Below the pieces are notes generated by a model. The model made no database searches and had not been told where the DNA came from. It was given only the letters and a program-made list of their open reading frames with translations. 64,000 nt of DNA, from the NCBI GenBank assembly GCA_018340375.1, contig JAFFJZ010000001.1:68750001-68814000 (forward strand). The letters run 5' to 3'. This document shows, one piece after another, positions 48,445 to 61,467 of this stretch (its first letter is position 1; every line of letters begins with the position of its first letter). The translations under genes were made by a program, and so were the position numbers. Source of the DNA: Gonatopus flavifemur. Its lineage: Eukaryota > Arthropoda > Insecta > Hymenoptera > Dryinidae.

Positions 48445-51347
48445 AAAGGCGATCTCTTGAATCTAATTGAACTGAAAGAAAAAAAAAACTTGTATGCAAG
48501 TTTTGTGATGACCTGTGCATTCGATCTTGAATAAACTTCCTATACGAAGAAAAACATGGAAGCTTTTCATTTAACATTATTCAAGCTCTGTTCATAACAA
48601 AAATCAATCAAGTAGCATTCAATTATTCGTTTCAAGAGAATACCAGCGTTTTTTCCGACCTCTCTATCTATCGAATAGGCGTGTCTTTTTTTAACCAATA
48701 ATGTGCTCAGATGGTAACGCGCGTATCCTCTCAAGCGCTTGAATGTTTGATAAAGTTTCTCTATAAAAAAAATATGACAACATACCGTTAGCTTTTCGGC
48801 TGCTATTTTCAGCTGCATGACTCGGAATCAGAGACAAGCAAATTACAATACATACATCCATGACATATTCTCCTTTGACGTATAAAAAAGATTCCCCGTA
48901 GGAGATTACTTTATACCGTCAGGTTATACCAACGTGAGTTCATTCATTCAATTTCTAATGTAATATTTTCACTGTGAAAAACTCAACTGATGAGTTTTAA
49001 TTGAAAATAACAAATTGATAGTCTGTTAATCGGAACAAAAGCTGATCCATCCACTTTTTACCATCAAATAACCGATATTCATAGAAAAATTGAACTCTTG
49101 ATAAAATCTTAGGTATGGGAAATAAAAAATCGTATCATCTCAGAAACATGACTGTGAAATGGCGATGGAGCTGAATTCGGGTTGTCATATATGTACACAT
49201 ATATGTGCGTATATGTTTATGTATGCGTACAATGGATCAATACAACTTGCAGTCTGAATTTTGATTTTTGAAGTGATATGGGAGTGAATATGTTTTGAAA
49301 TTTAAATGCTTCCTCACCTTGAACCTCAAAAGGAGTTCTCTTCAATCTAAAAACAGTTGAAACATCAATTCGAAGGTTCGTTTGAATCCACATAATTGAG
49401 AATTTCATAATATGAAATAGTAACACAAGGAATTATTGAACTGATGCAGATTTTGCAAATCCCAACAGAATTTATATATCACACGGTTCAAATAAAATTG
49501 AAATGTAGAGAGCTTCATGGATCTTAATGAAAGTACAATTCGTTAGAAAGAATGTTCCTCGTGAGGAATAAAGTGCACTTTGTGACATTTTTGGTAATAT
49601 CAAGAAAACAAAAAAGGTGTTCCCTTAATTTTGCAGCATTCTCTTTTCGTTGCGGTGCTATACTTCATCCTCACTCCTTGACACATGATCATCTATTTCT
49701 TTCATCATCGTGGTCTTTCAACAGACCGCATTCATTCCAGTATGTAAAGGAGACTTCAGTGGTTTTTCTTGATGATCAGTTTACTTGAGGGGATACATCA
49801 TTCAGCCACTGGTATCAGTTCTTGAAATTTCTCTCTCTTCGTTTCCAATAGAATCATATGAAATTCTTGAAGTTACCATTTCAAACTCTTGATAGTTATA
49901 TTTTATTTGACTGTAAAGAAAATTCTTGGATTCCATCACAGTGGAAGAGTTGCTATGAAATTTCATAAAAGTGCATTGAATTTGATAAAATTTCAAAATT
50001 GATGGAATTTCAATTGAAATGCAGGGAACAGCAGATAATTTAATACTTGCTACCATAATTAATTGTTTCAGTAGTGATATAAGCTATCACTATTACACAA
50101 TGAACTCAAATAGCTCACTTTAGTTGGATATTGATTATGAGAATCAATGATTAATTATCGGAATTCGTCACAAACGTTTGTGAATCAGTTTATGGAAGCT
50201 GATGAATTGATTTGAATTTTTCTCCAAACATTTATTTGCGTGTTATTATTCTTAAAAATTTCAGAGGACTGAAAACAAAAAACATTCTAATCGTTGAAAC
50301 ATGATCTCATCCCGATCCTATCAATATCGATAGATTTGGTATTTAAATTCTTCATTACGATACTCATCGTGGTATATGACCTTTCGTCATGTTCTCTTAT
50401 AATCGCGAGTGACCTCATTTTTCATTAAGTACTGACCGATATGGAGTCATCACATTTACATCTTCAATATCCAAGCAGCAGATGTGACGTCTAATATTAT
50501 AGGTCCTTGAAAATGTAATTGAAGTCACAAAATCTTTATTACAAAACCAATAAAACATGGTATTATTCTTGTTAGAGCATTGAGAATGAAAAATTTTTAA
50601 ATTCCGTGTCCACATAATTGATGCAAGTGGTAGATGGAATCATTTTTTGATCACTCTTGCCATCACAAGAAATATATCAATTTCAAAAGTTTGTTCTGGA
50701 AAGAGCGATTGGCATTTTATGAAAAATAAAGATATATTGAATAACATATTCCAGTCTTTTCCCCAAGCAAGTCAAATGGATGGATGGAATTGATATAAAT
50801 TAGTACATTCCCCAAACTACAATGATCATTTTATGATGCACAATGATTATTGATAGGAAACCCAATTTTCCTTCGAATAGTATAATATAAATACATCGAA
50901 AGCATGGAAAAGTATAAAATGAAATGAATGAAGAAAAAAGGAAACTTGAAAAGCAGTAGAGTGTAAGAAATGAAATGTGAATCAGAGGAAAATGCAGATC
51001 TCGCATTAGCCAACATTAGAGAGTATGTTCGTTTTTGCTTTTCAGCTTGAAATAAATGGGTCAGATGAATTTCTTTTTCAAAATTCTAACCTGCGGTGTT
51101 GCTCCGCTGTTGGAGCAATGCATTACCCTTTTCAGTCGAGCTAACAGACGTGAGGAAAAAAATAGTATGAAAAGAAGATTACTCCAAATCATAAAAACTG
51201 CTATTACTGACAAGTTTATATTCATTATTGAACAATTGGAAGAGTCATGAAAAATTTGAATAATTTTAGATACAAAATAAAAAGGATATTCGAATGTAGG
51301 GTTCTCACGTTTTGTTGAAAAGTTTTTGTAAAGATAATAAGATTTTC
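48445..51347. other. Intron segment, nothing recognised
   Basis: AT-rich sequence without a supported exon, RNA gene or long inverted repeat. TATATGTACACATATATGTG near 49189-49208 is a short alternating repeat. Confidence 0.35.
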
Positions 51348-51480
51348 CACTGTGAAAAAAAACATCTTTATCCAAGACAATGCTTTTTCCAGTGTTCCGG
51401 CGATTGTTTTATGTTGAAATTTTTTGCCTTTTAGATTCAGGTATAGCTTGATCTGAATTTAAGACTTTCTTTTTACAGTG
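51348..51480. mobile_element. Possible MITE with CACTGTGAAAAA ends
   Basis: The left end CACTGTGAAAAAAAACATC and the inverted right end CACTGTAAAAAGAAAGTC match over about 12 bases, the same kind of end as in 23832-24049. The interior is not clearly palindromic, so confidence is low. Confidence 0.4.
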
Positions 51481-54400
51481 TCGCCGATAAAATAAAGTAG
51501 CTCAATTGAATAAATTTTAATGGTCACAAACAAGATTTACCGCGAATTCATGAATTTTTCTTGATTGAATCTATCAATTGAGATTTACATAAAACATGCA
51601 AAAACGCGAATGCAGTACGAACATCATGGAGGGGTCGCTGTGCTAGAATAGGATGAATGAAACAGGAAGGGGGAACAACTTTGAGGATCAGTGAGATCAA
51701 AAATATTCTCTGATTTTTCAAGGAAGAGGGTCTCCTAACTCTGCGTTCTCCCCTGTCCTCCGATAACACTCATGGTATGCAACACCCACAAAACTAATAT
51801 CATACTCACCGAAACCTTCTCTTACTCAACAATTTTTCGAGTTTTAAAAATGTATTTTCTAAAGCGATATTATGAACAATCAATTCGTGGAATGTATTGA
51901 TAATAATAACTTTATTGATTCGCTATATATTATCCATACTTCATCACTGAACCTTGTATTCTCGTAGTTTACTTAGTCAATTGATTTTACGGATAACCTC
52001 TAACCTACAGAAACAATTACATGTAGGATTCTTGCAACAAACATTGACGTGCTCCCCACACGAAGGAAAAAGATGATCAAATGATTACTAGAAATGATGA
52101 TAATTGCAAAAATCTGATCCCCAGTTCGATCTCTCTCTAGTTCAGAATTACATGGCTTGTCGAATGCCAGGTTGAGATATGTACGTTCAATATTCCACGA
52201 AGAACACACCCCAAAATCAAAAGTCGAAACTCAGGGATATGATTTTGATGTACGTCCTCATTGAAATTTTATCTGAGAATGTAATAGATCGCATTACATC
52301 GTACGAGTAACGTTTGTGATAACAGGGTTAAAGTTTTTACGTGGTTTACACGAGTGGTTAGAAAAGAAATGATTTCACGATGAAAACTTGAAAAATGAGC
52401 AGAAAGTATATAATTTGAGGATATAAACCATACAAAGATCCCACATTGATCAAAAAATAGTTTCATACGCACAGGGCATCGTGTAACGGACGAAATAAAG
52501 TTTTGCCGACGCGAGCGAAGGGATACTTTGTTTTCAAACATATTCCGTTCAACAGGATAAAAAGCGCAAAGCTCCGATTTCACGAGAAAAGCTCGCTGAA
52601 TTTGGTGTTACGTATGCGCACACAACGATGGTAATTCAATCCGAGGAGTTTTGGGGAAAAAGTGTTGTATTACTACTGGCATACGTTATTCCTGTGATAC
52701 CTATACCCTACAGCGGATCTTTGTATTCTTTTTTGCACAATGAATCGAACAGATGAGAGATAGAAACAAAAAACAGCAGCAAGGGAAACAAGAATGGGAA
52801 TCGAAAATGATGTGTTTCCGTTCTCATTTCGAGTAGCAATCTAGAAAACATGTATAATTGAAAGAATTCGATGCGATTCAGAAATCTTGGTCAGAGAGAG
52901 GTTTAGAGCTATCGCTACAAAAGAAACGGAGGGAGGGAGGGAGAGAGAGAGAGATAGTGAAAGGGAAGTATAGTCTTCCTCCCACTTCGAACGACTACCC
53001 ACCAACCCAAGCCAACCCTCTGGCACTACCCCTATTCTCCCTTCATCCCCGTAAGCAACCCTAGTCGTTTCCAGCAAGTACTTCTATGTACTAACCATCT
53101 CCTACACGCTACCCTTATATACTTTGTATATTTACCTCGGGTGTACATGACCGTATTCCATGTATTCCACAGCCCATGTAACATGGGTCCTAGAAGAGCG
53201 TCATGGAAAAAGTACATAGGGCTCTGACTACAGGTATAGCTACTGCTGCTACTGCCGCTTCAACTGAAAATTATTCCAAGTATTTTCGAATTAGCGCGAG
53301 AGGGCAGATCTCACGAGAGCAACAAAAAGATGAAAAACAAAAGAAGAGAAGAGAAAAAGGGCCCCGTAGCAGCAAAGCGAAATAGAACAAAATGCAACTT
53401 TCATCGAAGTTGCACTCTCGTAGTATTCAACTGTAGTGTACATGCAGTACTTGCTTGTTCTCCAAAATGCATCCAAATGACTATGCTCAACATTCTACGT
53501 TCTTCGAAGCGTACAACTTTCAAAACACTGAGAACAGGGAAAATGTGGTACAACTATGTACCGTATGCGAGAGCCTTCTCTCTTCACGTACGCAAAGATG
53601 TGCTTCTTTCATAGAATATTTTTGTTGCCATGTTGAGGCTTAGGTTGTTTCAATGAAAAAGCTTCATTCTCATTCTGCTCTAATGCAGAATTTGATTGGA
53701 GTTCATCATTGTGTTGTCTCCTCTTTTTCCATGGTACGGTATTGTTTCCTTTCGAATGTAGAATGCAAATGATTCCATCTACAACATTCGAACCATTAAT
53801 TTATAATAATAACAACGATTCTTAATAAAAACTGTTACGCACCGATCAGATCGAAACCGAAGATCGTGTATCATATCTATCGCAAATCACCCTTCAAAAG
53901 CTGCGCGAAATCGCTACCACGTTGTTTCATTTGGAAATAAAACCAAGTATACGAAGAAGGAATATTTTCATTCCGCTGTGTCGCCATCAAAACGCAAATA
54001 AAGTCAATTAAAATGTTCTTCCATTCTTCAAATGTACTGAAACTTTGAGTACTTTTGACATCTTTTTTGTTTTATGAACACCACAAAAGTTGTGGAACGA
54101 ATGATTTTTATGAATTTTGTGGTCTCTATTATTTCCCCGACAAAGCCGGCTAAATGGTTTAATTGGAGAGAACTCGTAATACCTCATTAAAAAGATCTCT
54201 TATGATTTCTAGAATAAAAAATCTGCCTTTTGTGTGTGATAATTAGGTCAAAGTTTTTACTTTTCTGTTTGAAATTACACGGGAATATTTTTTGAACTGA
54301 TCGCGGAAATTCTACAAACTAATTGAATGAATGGATGATATAATTCGAGAGAAGTGATTATGTATGTAAACGAAACTTTGAAACATGTTAAAGATACAGG

Positions 54401-56587
54401 ATACTTCTTTGAGGCATTGCAGGAAAGTTGCTTTTATAAACATATTTGTAATTCCAATGTCTACAACAGATATTTCTTCTTTCCTTTATCCCTATTGGCA
54501 ATAAGAAAATTTTCATTACACTGAACTCGAATTGATAATCATCGCTTCGATCAATTCACAAGAATTACGTAGATCTCTTATTAACATTAATCGTTTCGGT
54601 ATAAATTTACCTGATCGGATGTAAACGCAATCCTTTGTATCCTTTGATTGCTTTCGCAAGATGTTACAAAGTGGCAGCGGGGTTGCTTTAGATATTGTAT
54701 GTCTCAAGCAGCTGTGGGCAGAAGAATTCTAGAAAAGAAAGGGAGAAAGAAAAAAGGAAGTAAATCAACAAACGAGAAGAAAAGAGTTACGTAAGTGTCT
54801 CAATGACGATAGTTTTTATGATTCGATAAAACGCTTCGAGGGGGACACAGTTGAAATTGATTTCTTTATGCAACCTGTTAACTTTCTCCTCCTCACAGCT
54901 TTATTCCGTTACAAGACTAATATCTTTCACTCTTGTTTATCATTATGTAATTCCAAGAGGAAAATACAATTTTTTACGAAACTTCCATGTACTCGTGATA
55001 TAATGTATTTAATCGAGCGAAGTTCATTATTACTATAACACAATGCCGAGTTGTTGTTAAATTAACGATATGAAATTTAATTAGCCTTAGTCCAAAGTTA
55101 ATTGGAATTTGAACTACACAAGCATCGATTCTCCAACAACCATTCATTACTTTTGATCTTTTATAAAAATGTTTTTTGGGGAATAACCAATTTAAATGTT
55201 ATACATTGTTATGCTTTCGTGTATTTAATAACATGTTGTTGATTATGAATGCGGAACGTAGTATCGAGGATCCAAATTTAAATCAAGAATGAATTCAGAG
55301 CAATACTTTTCTGATACAAAATTTCTCACCTCCTTTTTTTATTGAATATTTGCAAAAAGTATGAGCATTTTTCAGTTATTACCACTTTTTTGTAAAATCT
55401 GCTGGATGTTTATGAAAATCATTCTTCGATGTATTTATGATTTCGAGTTCATTGATCGCTCATTACCACAAAATGACGTTAAATAATTGAGTGATAACGA
55501 AACCACAGCGATGAAGAATATTTATGATCAACCGATTATCAAATCAATTCATGATTAATTTTACGGAATTGGTTAATCGATATCTATACTCACGATGAAG
55601 TTCAGGGCTGAATGATTAATTCTTCTTATCAATTGTGCTGACCACCCTTAATTCTCCATTATCGTAATATCGTGTAGAATCTGATGTAGCTGTTTGTCAC
55701 ACACAAAGTGTAAATAGGAATATTCCTTTCGTTCATTGAAAATTGTAAATAAAGAGTAATGTCACAATTAATTACGTATAGTCTTGATTTGCGCTTTGGA
55801 GAATAGATTCAATCATCTTTCTCGTACAAGACACTCATTTCAATGATAAATGAATGAATTATACATGTTCATATCTTGAATTCGATTTCAAAAATATTGA
55901 ATAAATTTCACCCTGAATCTCATACAATCAAATTTTATAAAATCGGAAAATAAAAATAAAATTATTAATTCAATGCTTTGGAACGATAATTATATCAAGG
56001 CAAGGTATTAAAAAAAAAAGGCAATCATTCTCAAATACCTGTTGTCGATTGAGATGTGCTGGCTGAGTGATCGTACGTCTTGGTCGACCGACCCGATGGC
56101 CACCTGTTTTTATCGGGGCAACCATATCTGGAAACACACAACGTAACAACGATGTTCAAAATATATCTTCGATGAAACAAGGAATACAATTCTTTCTGAC
56201 AAATCACATTTCCCTATTAAAATTTCACTTCGATGAAACAATAACGGAAATTCATCGCGACCAAAGGAAAAACACAAATTACGTTTCAACAGATTCAAAT
56301 CGATAAAAATTTCATTTCAACACAATTTCATTCAGAAAATTCAATCGTCGGAGAAGAAATGATTGAAAATCTATTTATTTCGTTCAAGAGAATTTCCTTT
56401 GATTTCAAGTAATTGAATCTGTAGCGATGATAATGAAAACAAAATGAAATTTGAATCAATTAATTCCATACACACGGTGACGGACCGTGTGAAATGTTAT
56501 TTTTCAAATAATAACTCCGTGAAAAACGTGAACGCGAGGTAATGAAACCGGCGGAAAAAAAAGTAACAATAATCTTTCTGTTTTCAG
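51481..56587. other. Intron segment before the first shared exon
   Basis: A GAGGGAGGGAGGGAGAGAGA run lies at 52928-52956, followed by a GC-richer patch to about 53400 that may be regulatory. A consensus donor word GTAAGT at 54790 follows a purine-rich stretch without a usable ATG. The final bases (ATCTTTCTGTTTTCAG) form the acceptor of the exon at 56588. Confidence 0.4.
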
Positions 56588-56655
56588 GTCATATCCCTCG
56601 CCTGTGCACAATGGAGGACAAAATGGAACGAGTATGAACTGTACGGGGAGTCAAG
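56588..56655 (+). CDS. Internal coding exon (68 nt, phase 2 in, phase 1 out)
   Basis: A strong pyrimidine-rich acceptor (CTTTCTGTTTTCAG) precedes 68 bases that end at a GTGAGC donor. The frame that starts after one base reads SYPSPVHNGGQNGTSMNC then TGSQ and leaves one G. That G joins the first two bases of the exon at 61250 to make a Gly codon, and the frame continues for 72 codons; the other two frames hit stops by or within the next exon. The peptide is rich in S, P, G and N, typical of disordered parts of nuclear regulators. It needs a preceding exon ending in phase 2, which the ATG exon at 41524 supplies. Skipping it when the start is the 12643 exon also keeps frame. The family is not identified. 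Confidence 0.75.
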
Positions 56656-59600
56656 GTGAGCACTTTGTCTTTTAGCGTATCAAAATTATAAAATCTTGTT
56701 ATTACTTTTGTTTTCTTCTCGTTTCAAATTATCGTTGAAAGTATTCGAACGACTATCCATGACATTTTTATATCAAATTGTGCTCTCTGAATATTAGAGA
56801 TTTTTTAAGTAGACAAATTTTGATTCAATATAATTATATACGATTCTATAAAAATTATATAACATAGGACAATTTTTCTACTCAGTTTGTTTTATTATAT
56901 TATTTGAGAGAAAAAAAAAACATTTCTTTTGAACGTATTACTATATTGAATAATTATTATATTTAAATCTAATCTCTTCTTTTGATCGCATTTTAAATCA
57001 AGTTTATACTTGGACTGTAAATAATTGTGATTCATGTGATTTCGTTCTTCTTTACACAATTTATAATACACTCAAAGAGAATCATTAGAGTCATCAATGA
57101 ATTGATTAAAAAAAAAAAAGTATATACCAGAGAAGATTATCATATGTTCACGGAGTAATCATCATGTGAATACAAGGTTGAGATAACACTGTTAGCATTG
57201 ATATCGTAAGTATTTTATACTACATGGTTACATCAGGGTAATAAATTTTGAAGCACAAATGTTTCTTTTGAAGAAGTATATGGAAGAAAATAATTGGGGA
57301 AAACTATTCGAATCAATTACACGTTAGCATGTAGAATATTAATGTGTACGAAAAGAACTTGAAATCTTTACGGAACTTGTTTTTGAAAGCGTTTACTTGT
57401 ATCAACAACTCTGGAAATACTGATGTATTTATGAAGGTATATGAAGATATAAACCTCTAAATCTTCAATCTTGAATGAAATATCAACGAAACTAGTATAT
57501 GGTCCATTATCCTGTATTGCTTCTTTCTCCAATCTTCTTCAGAAAAAAAGTCAACTCATCACTAAAAATGATCCACGTTCAACTTATATTCTATTTTATT
57601 TTATACTTGAGGCAATAATTCTATTGCATATTAATTATATATAAGTATATACATTTTCTGCGATACGCTGAAGATGTCTGTTACGCGGGTCTCCTTGTAT
57701 CATCGAAACACCAATTTAACGTCATGTTTTATATTACGTATTGAATTGAATTTACGTGTAAAGTAGAAAGTTCACGTATTGATTGCATCGTGAGAATCTT
57801 TTGAAACTTCACATATGGAAGAACATTATGTTTACAGGCAATACGTAAATAATTCTGAACAACAGTTTGAAGATTGTGATTACTTTCCTTAGTTTTAATT
57901 GCGTTATGACCATATGACGCAAAGTCTCCCGTAAATGTTGTATAGAAAATCAACTCCCTGTACATTGATGTGGGTTCATCAGAAAAATGCACCAACAACT
58001 GCATTTGTGCAAGATATTCAACATTGAACTTCATAATATAGTGAACCCGCATTCTCCGGATCAAAGCGATTAGAATGATATAGTTGAATGACGTACGTGA
58101 GAATGAGAGAGGTGATCACACGTTGCAGGTTTCATAATTTTCATATTCACAAGTTATATCACTTTATAACTTCAAACAAAATTCACCATAACACCATCAA
58201 TTCCATAGGAAATTTCATTGGGAAGTCAGTTCATTTCACGATTGCTATAAAATCTGTGATTAATCAATGAAATGATGAATCTGTTTCCTTTGCAGAATGG
58301 TGTGATGTTAAGGATGAATAATTCCACAAATCTAAACGCCGGAGACTTAATATTATAAATATGAAAGTTCTTCACAATGATTGTCTAAGGTTTAAAACCA
58401 TGAAGATAATTCTTACACACCATTTAATTAGGAAAGTCAATAGAAAGCGAATCAAGAAGTTTGTTGGAGTCCCGTGTTTCTTTTTTTTTCTCCTTTTGGA
58501 ATCTTTTCACCAGGAATTCTTTCAAAATAGTAAGAGGGGAACACCAGGGTATAAAAAAAAAACAACCTTTCGCAGAAGATAATTTTCTTCAAAGTTCACG
58601 AAAATTACTGTATAATGATAGTGCAACGTGGTTGGTCATGGAATACGTTTAACTAACATTTATCTTCGTAATAAATTTCAAATATTCATATAATTCTTCG
58701 GATACTAGGATTTTGATAGAATTACAATACCCTCTTGACTTCTCCAAATATTTATACAATTTATCAATTTCCATTCCACTCTAAGACAAATTCTCTTTCG
58801 TCTTTCTGTTTTTACTCTTCCACTCGTTTTCATTCCTATAATTTCCTCTTTTCCAGACAATTCTCAAATACCTTGTTCTGTGTTTATTCCACAATTTCTT
58901 CATTTAAATCATTCTTACGATATTATTAAATAATGCATTATACGATTCATATTCAATATCGTCTTTTCTATTCAGTTTTTTTACCTCCAGTTTCCACGTG
59001 ATTTACACACCTGCGATATTTGGTCGAATCAATTAATAATTTGATTTTATCAATGAGTCACAAAAGTAGAAAAATTGTAAAAATGATCGATCAAACTCTA
59101 GTAGCGTTTAGTTAAAGCATTAGAGTCAAAGCATTTGAATCAAAATTTCTGTCTTTGCGTCATAATATTTCTTTCAAATCTAAGTTCCAGAATATATCCG
59201 GAGTTCTCGTAAGGTTGTTGCCTTTAGGATACAATATTAGGTATATTCAAAATTTTTTACCAGAATAATTCAATGATTTTTATAATGTTATTTGTTTGAT
59301 TCGATGTAGACAAAATTCTCTCGCGTTTCATAACGACTGATGGCAGAAATTCCATCAAGTTCTCCGCGTTACATTCACATGTTTGCATATTTTTGCATTG
59401 TTTTGCATACTTCATTCTACATAACAAATCTTATTTGAAATTCCGAAGTAGATTTGTAAAGAATACCGAGAAGAAGACTTTTACAAATGAATTCAATGAT
59501 GAGGAAAACTTTCAAACTTTTCCGATTTCTTCCAAGTGAATTTTTTTGTCTTTGGTTGGAAAAATTCAGACATGAATTCATGATTTACGGATAAGAAAAA

Positions 59601-61249
59601 TAAGATGAGATATCAACAAGAATTCTGAGAAATGATTTTCGAATTTCTAACTGTTGTAGGTGTTGTTCAGTGAAAATAATGTTTTACTTCTCCATTGTTC
59701 ATCACTTCGAACGTTGCAAACGTTCAACATTTTGTATTGAAAACTGTTGGGAGAAGGAATAGTTCTTGATGAGTATTTTGAATCGGTAATCCACTATGGT
59801 TATCTATAGTTTCCAAGAGTATGTGTAGTTTTTGATAAGAAAGGAACTGTGTTGTAATGATAGTTTGAAATGTGGAAATTCCCTGTCAGAAACGGTTAAA
59901 AACAAACCATATTAATGGGACTTATTGAGAACTATCAAAAACCTATACTATTATTCACAACCTCGAAGAATATTTAAAACTGAAGGTCCAATGCAGAATT
60001 GTATAGAATGTGTAATAATAAATTCTCATTCCCTTCTAGAGTTTTCTATGGAAAATTCCGAGCAGGAATATCGTCATCTTTTCAACACACCTCTCCACCC
60101 AACTGAAAATCATGAGTTGCGATATCCTTTGTGAAAGAATTTTCAAAAATCTATATAATTTATATAGAATTCAACATAGCTTATATATGAATTTTATATA
60201 ATTGTATATAAATTATATATGGGTATCCAATAATTTGCATCATTTTGTGAAAAATACATGCGGTTATTATTTTCATTGCTTCCATTCAATATCTTTTCGC
60301 TTATGAAATGAGAGAATTCTCGAACGATACACACTCACCTTCAGTATAAAATTGAATCCCCAAGTCATTCACCTTCTGTCGCGTCTTTCCCATGCTTTCT
60401 TTTTAATTTTGGTTAAAATCTTTATTCATTAACATATACCCAACATTTTTACTTTTAATTCTTGGGTTTCCTTTTTCATTCGTTGTTTTTTTCCATTCTG
60501 GACCAGAGTTGTCACGACGGCGGAACCTTTCACGATAAAATCTCACCTCAAAGAAGTTGCTTATGAATTTCCATTTGCTAACACTTTGAACAGAGGATAA
60601 AATATTCCCAAAATAATTATATCCTTCTGAAGTGTTCGACGAAATTATCTTTCAAATTGAAATATGAATTCGTACGTATAAAAACACAAATAACATTTTT
60701 TCACAAAATTGGTCAAGTTTTACTGTACCGAAAAATAAGTTGCGACTTCTACAATGATACTACTGACGCGTTTGCTCGTTAAAAATATCTGTAGAATGAA
60801 TCAGCGTTGTTGTATTTTCAAGTGATCAACTTGGTCATCATAATAACCTAAAATATCAATTCAATTATCTCCACACGATATTTTGACCTTGTTGTTTCAG
60901 TAATTATAATTGAGCAAATGAATTGCTCTTGTAATGATCTTCAAATTGAGTAATTGCAGGATATTTGGTACTTGGTTGACAGATTTTGTTGATATTTCGT
61001 TAAATACTCAGCTGAAATTACCCCATTGGGAAAAGAATGAGGTTGATTCCAGTGGAAGGAAATCACATGAGGGAATATGAGCTTTTAAGCTTTTTGAAAT
61101 AGTTCGACTTTGGAAAATTGGATAAAATTTTTGTAGAATTGATAAGCTTCCTTTCGTGGGAGAAAGAAAGAAATGGTTGGTTGTTCGTGATATTTGATAG
61201 TTATATTAAATGTATACTCGAAATACATGTACATGAATTTTGTGCGCAG
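56656..61249. other. Intron between the two shared exons
   Basis: The intron is 4,594 bp, AT-rich, from GTGAGC to a GCGCAG acceptor. An AT-rich self-complementary patch lies at 60150-60220. No further exon or inverted-repeat element was recognised. The acceptor at its end has only a weak pyrimidine tract. Confidence 0.5.
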
Positions 61250-61467
61250 GGGTATTGGTGAAACAGGAAGCGAGGGACGACGGTTACGAGACAAGTCCGG
61301 ATCTAGAGATGAGGAGCACCGGTGGTGACAGCAGTCAGCAGTACCACACACCACTGACACCACACACGCCTCATACACCGCACACACCTCACACACCGCT
61401 CACACCAATATCCGCGACGGCGCATCAACCTCAACAACCAGGCTCAACCGCCTCTACCCTTGGACAA
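61250..61467 (+). CDS. Shared internal exon, disordered segment of a nuclear regulator
   Basis: The exon runs from a TGTGCGCAG acceptor to a perfect GTGAGT donor; 218 bases complete one Gly codon and add 72 codons, ending in phase 0. It starts GVLVKQEARDDGYETSPDLE. VKQE fits the sumoylation consensus, followed by an acidic stretch. Residues 32-52 are seven consecutive (H/L)TP triplets, each a possible proline-directed kinase site, and the end is Q/P/S/T-rich. The TP triplets use mixed synonymous codons (ACACCA, ACGCCT, ACACCG), which argues for selection on the protein rather than recent slippage. Composition and motifs suggest a transcription factor or cofactor. No DNA-binding or catalytic domain is in the window, and I cannot name the gene. 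An overlapping minus-strand frame is a shadow. Confidence 0.88.

Noticed and set aside
61085..61396. 103-codon minus-strand frame over the shared exon
   Set aside because: It is the antisense shadow of the plus-strand exon, whose splice sites and phases are consistent.
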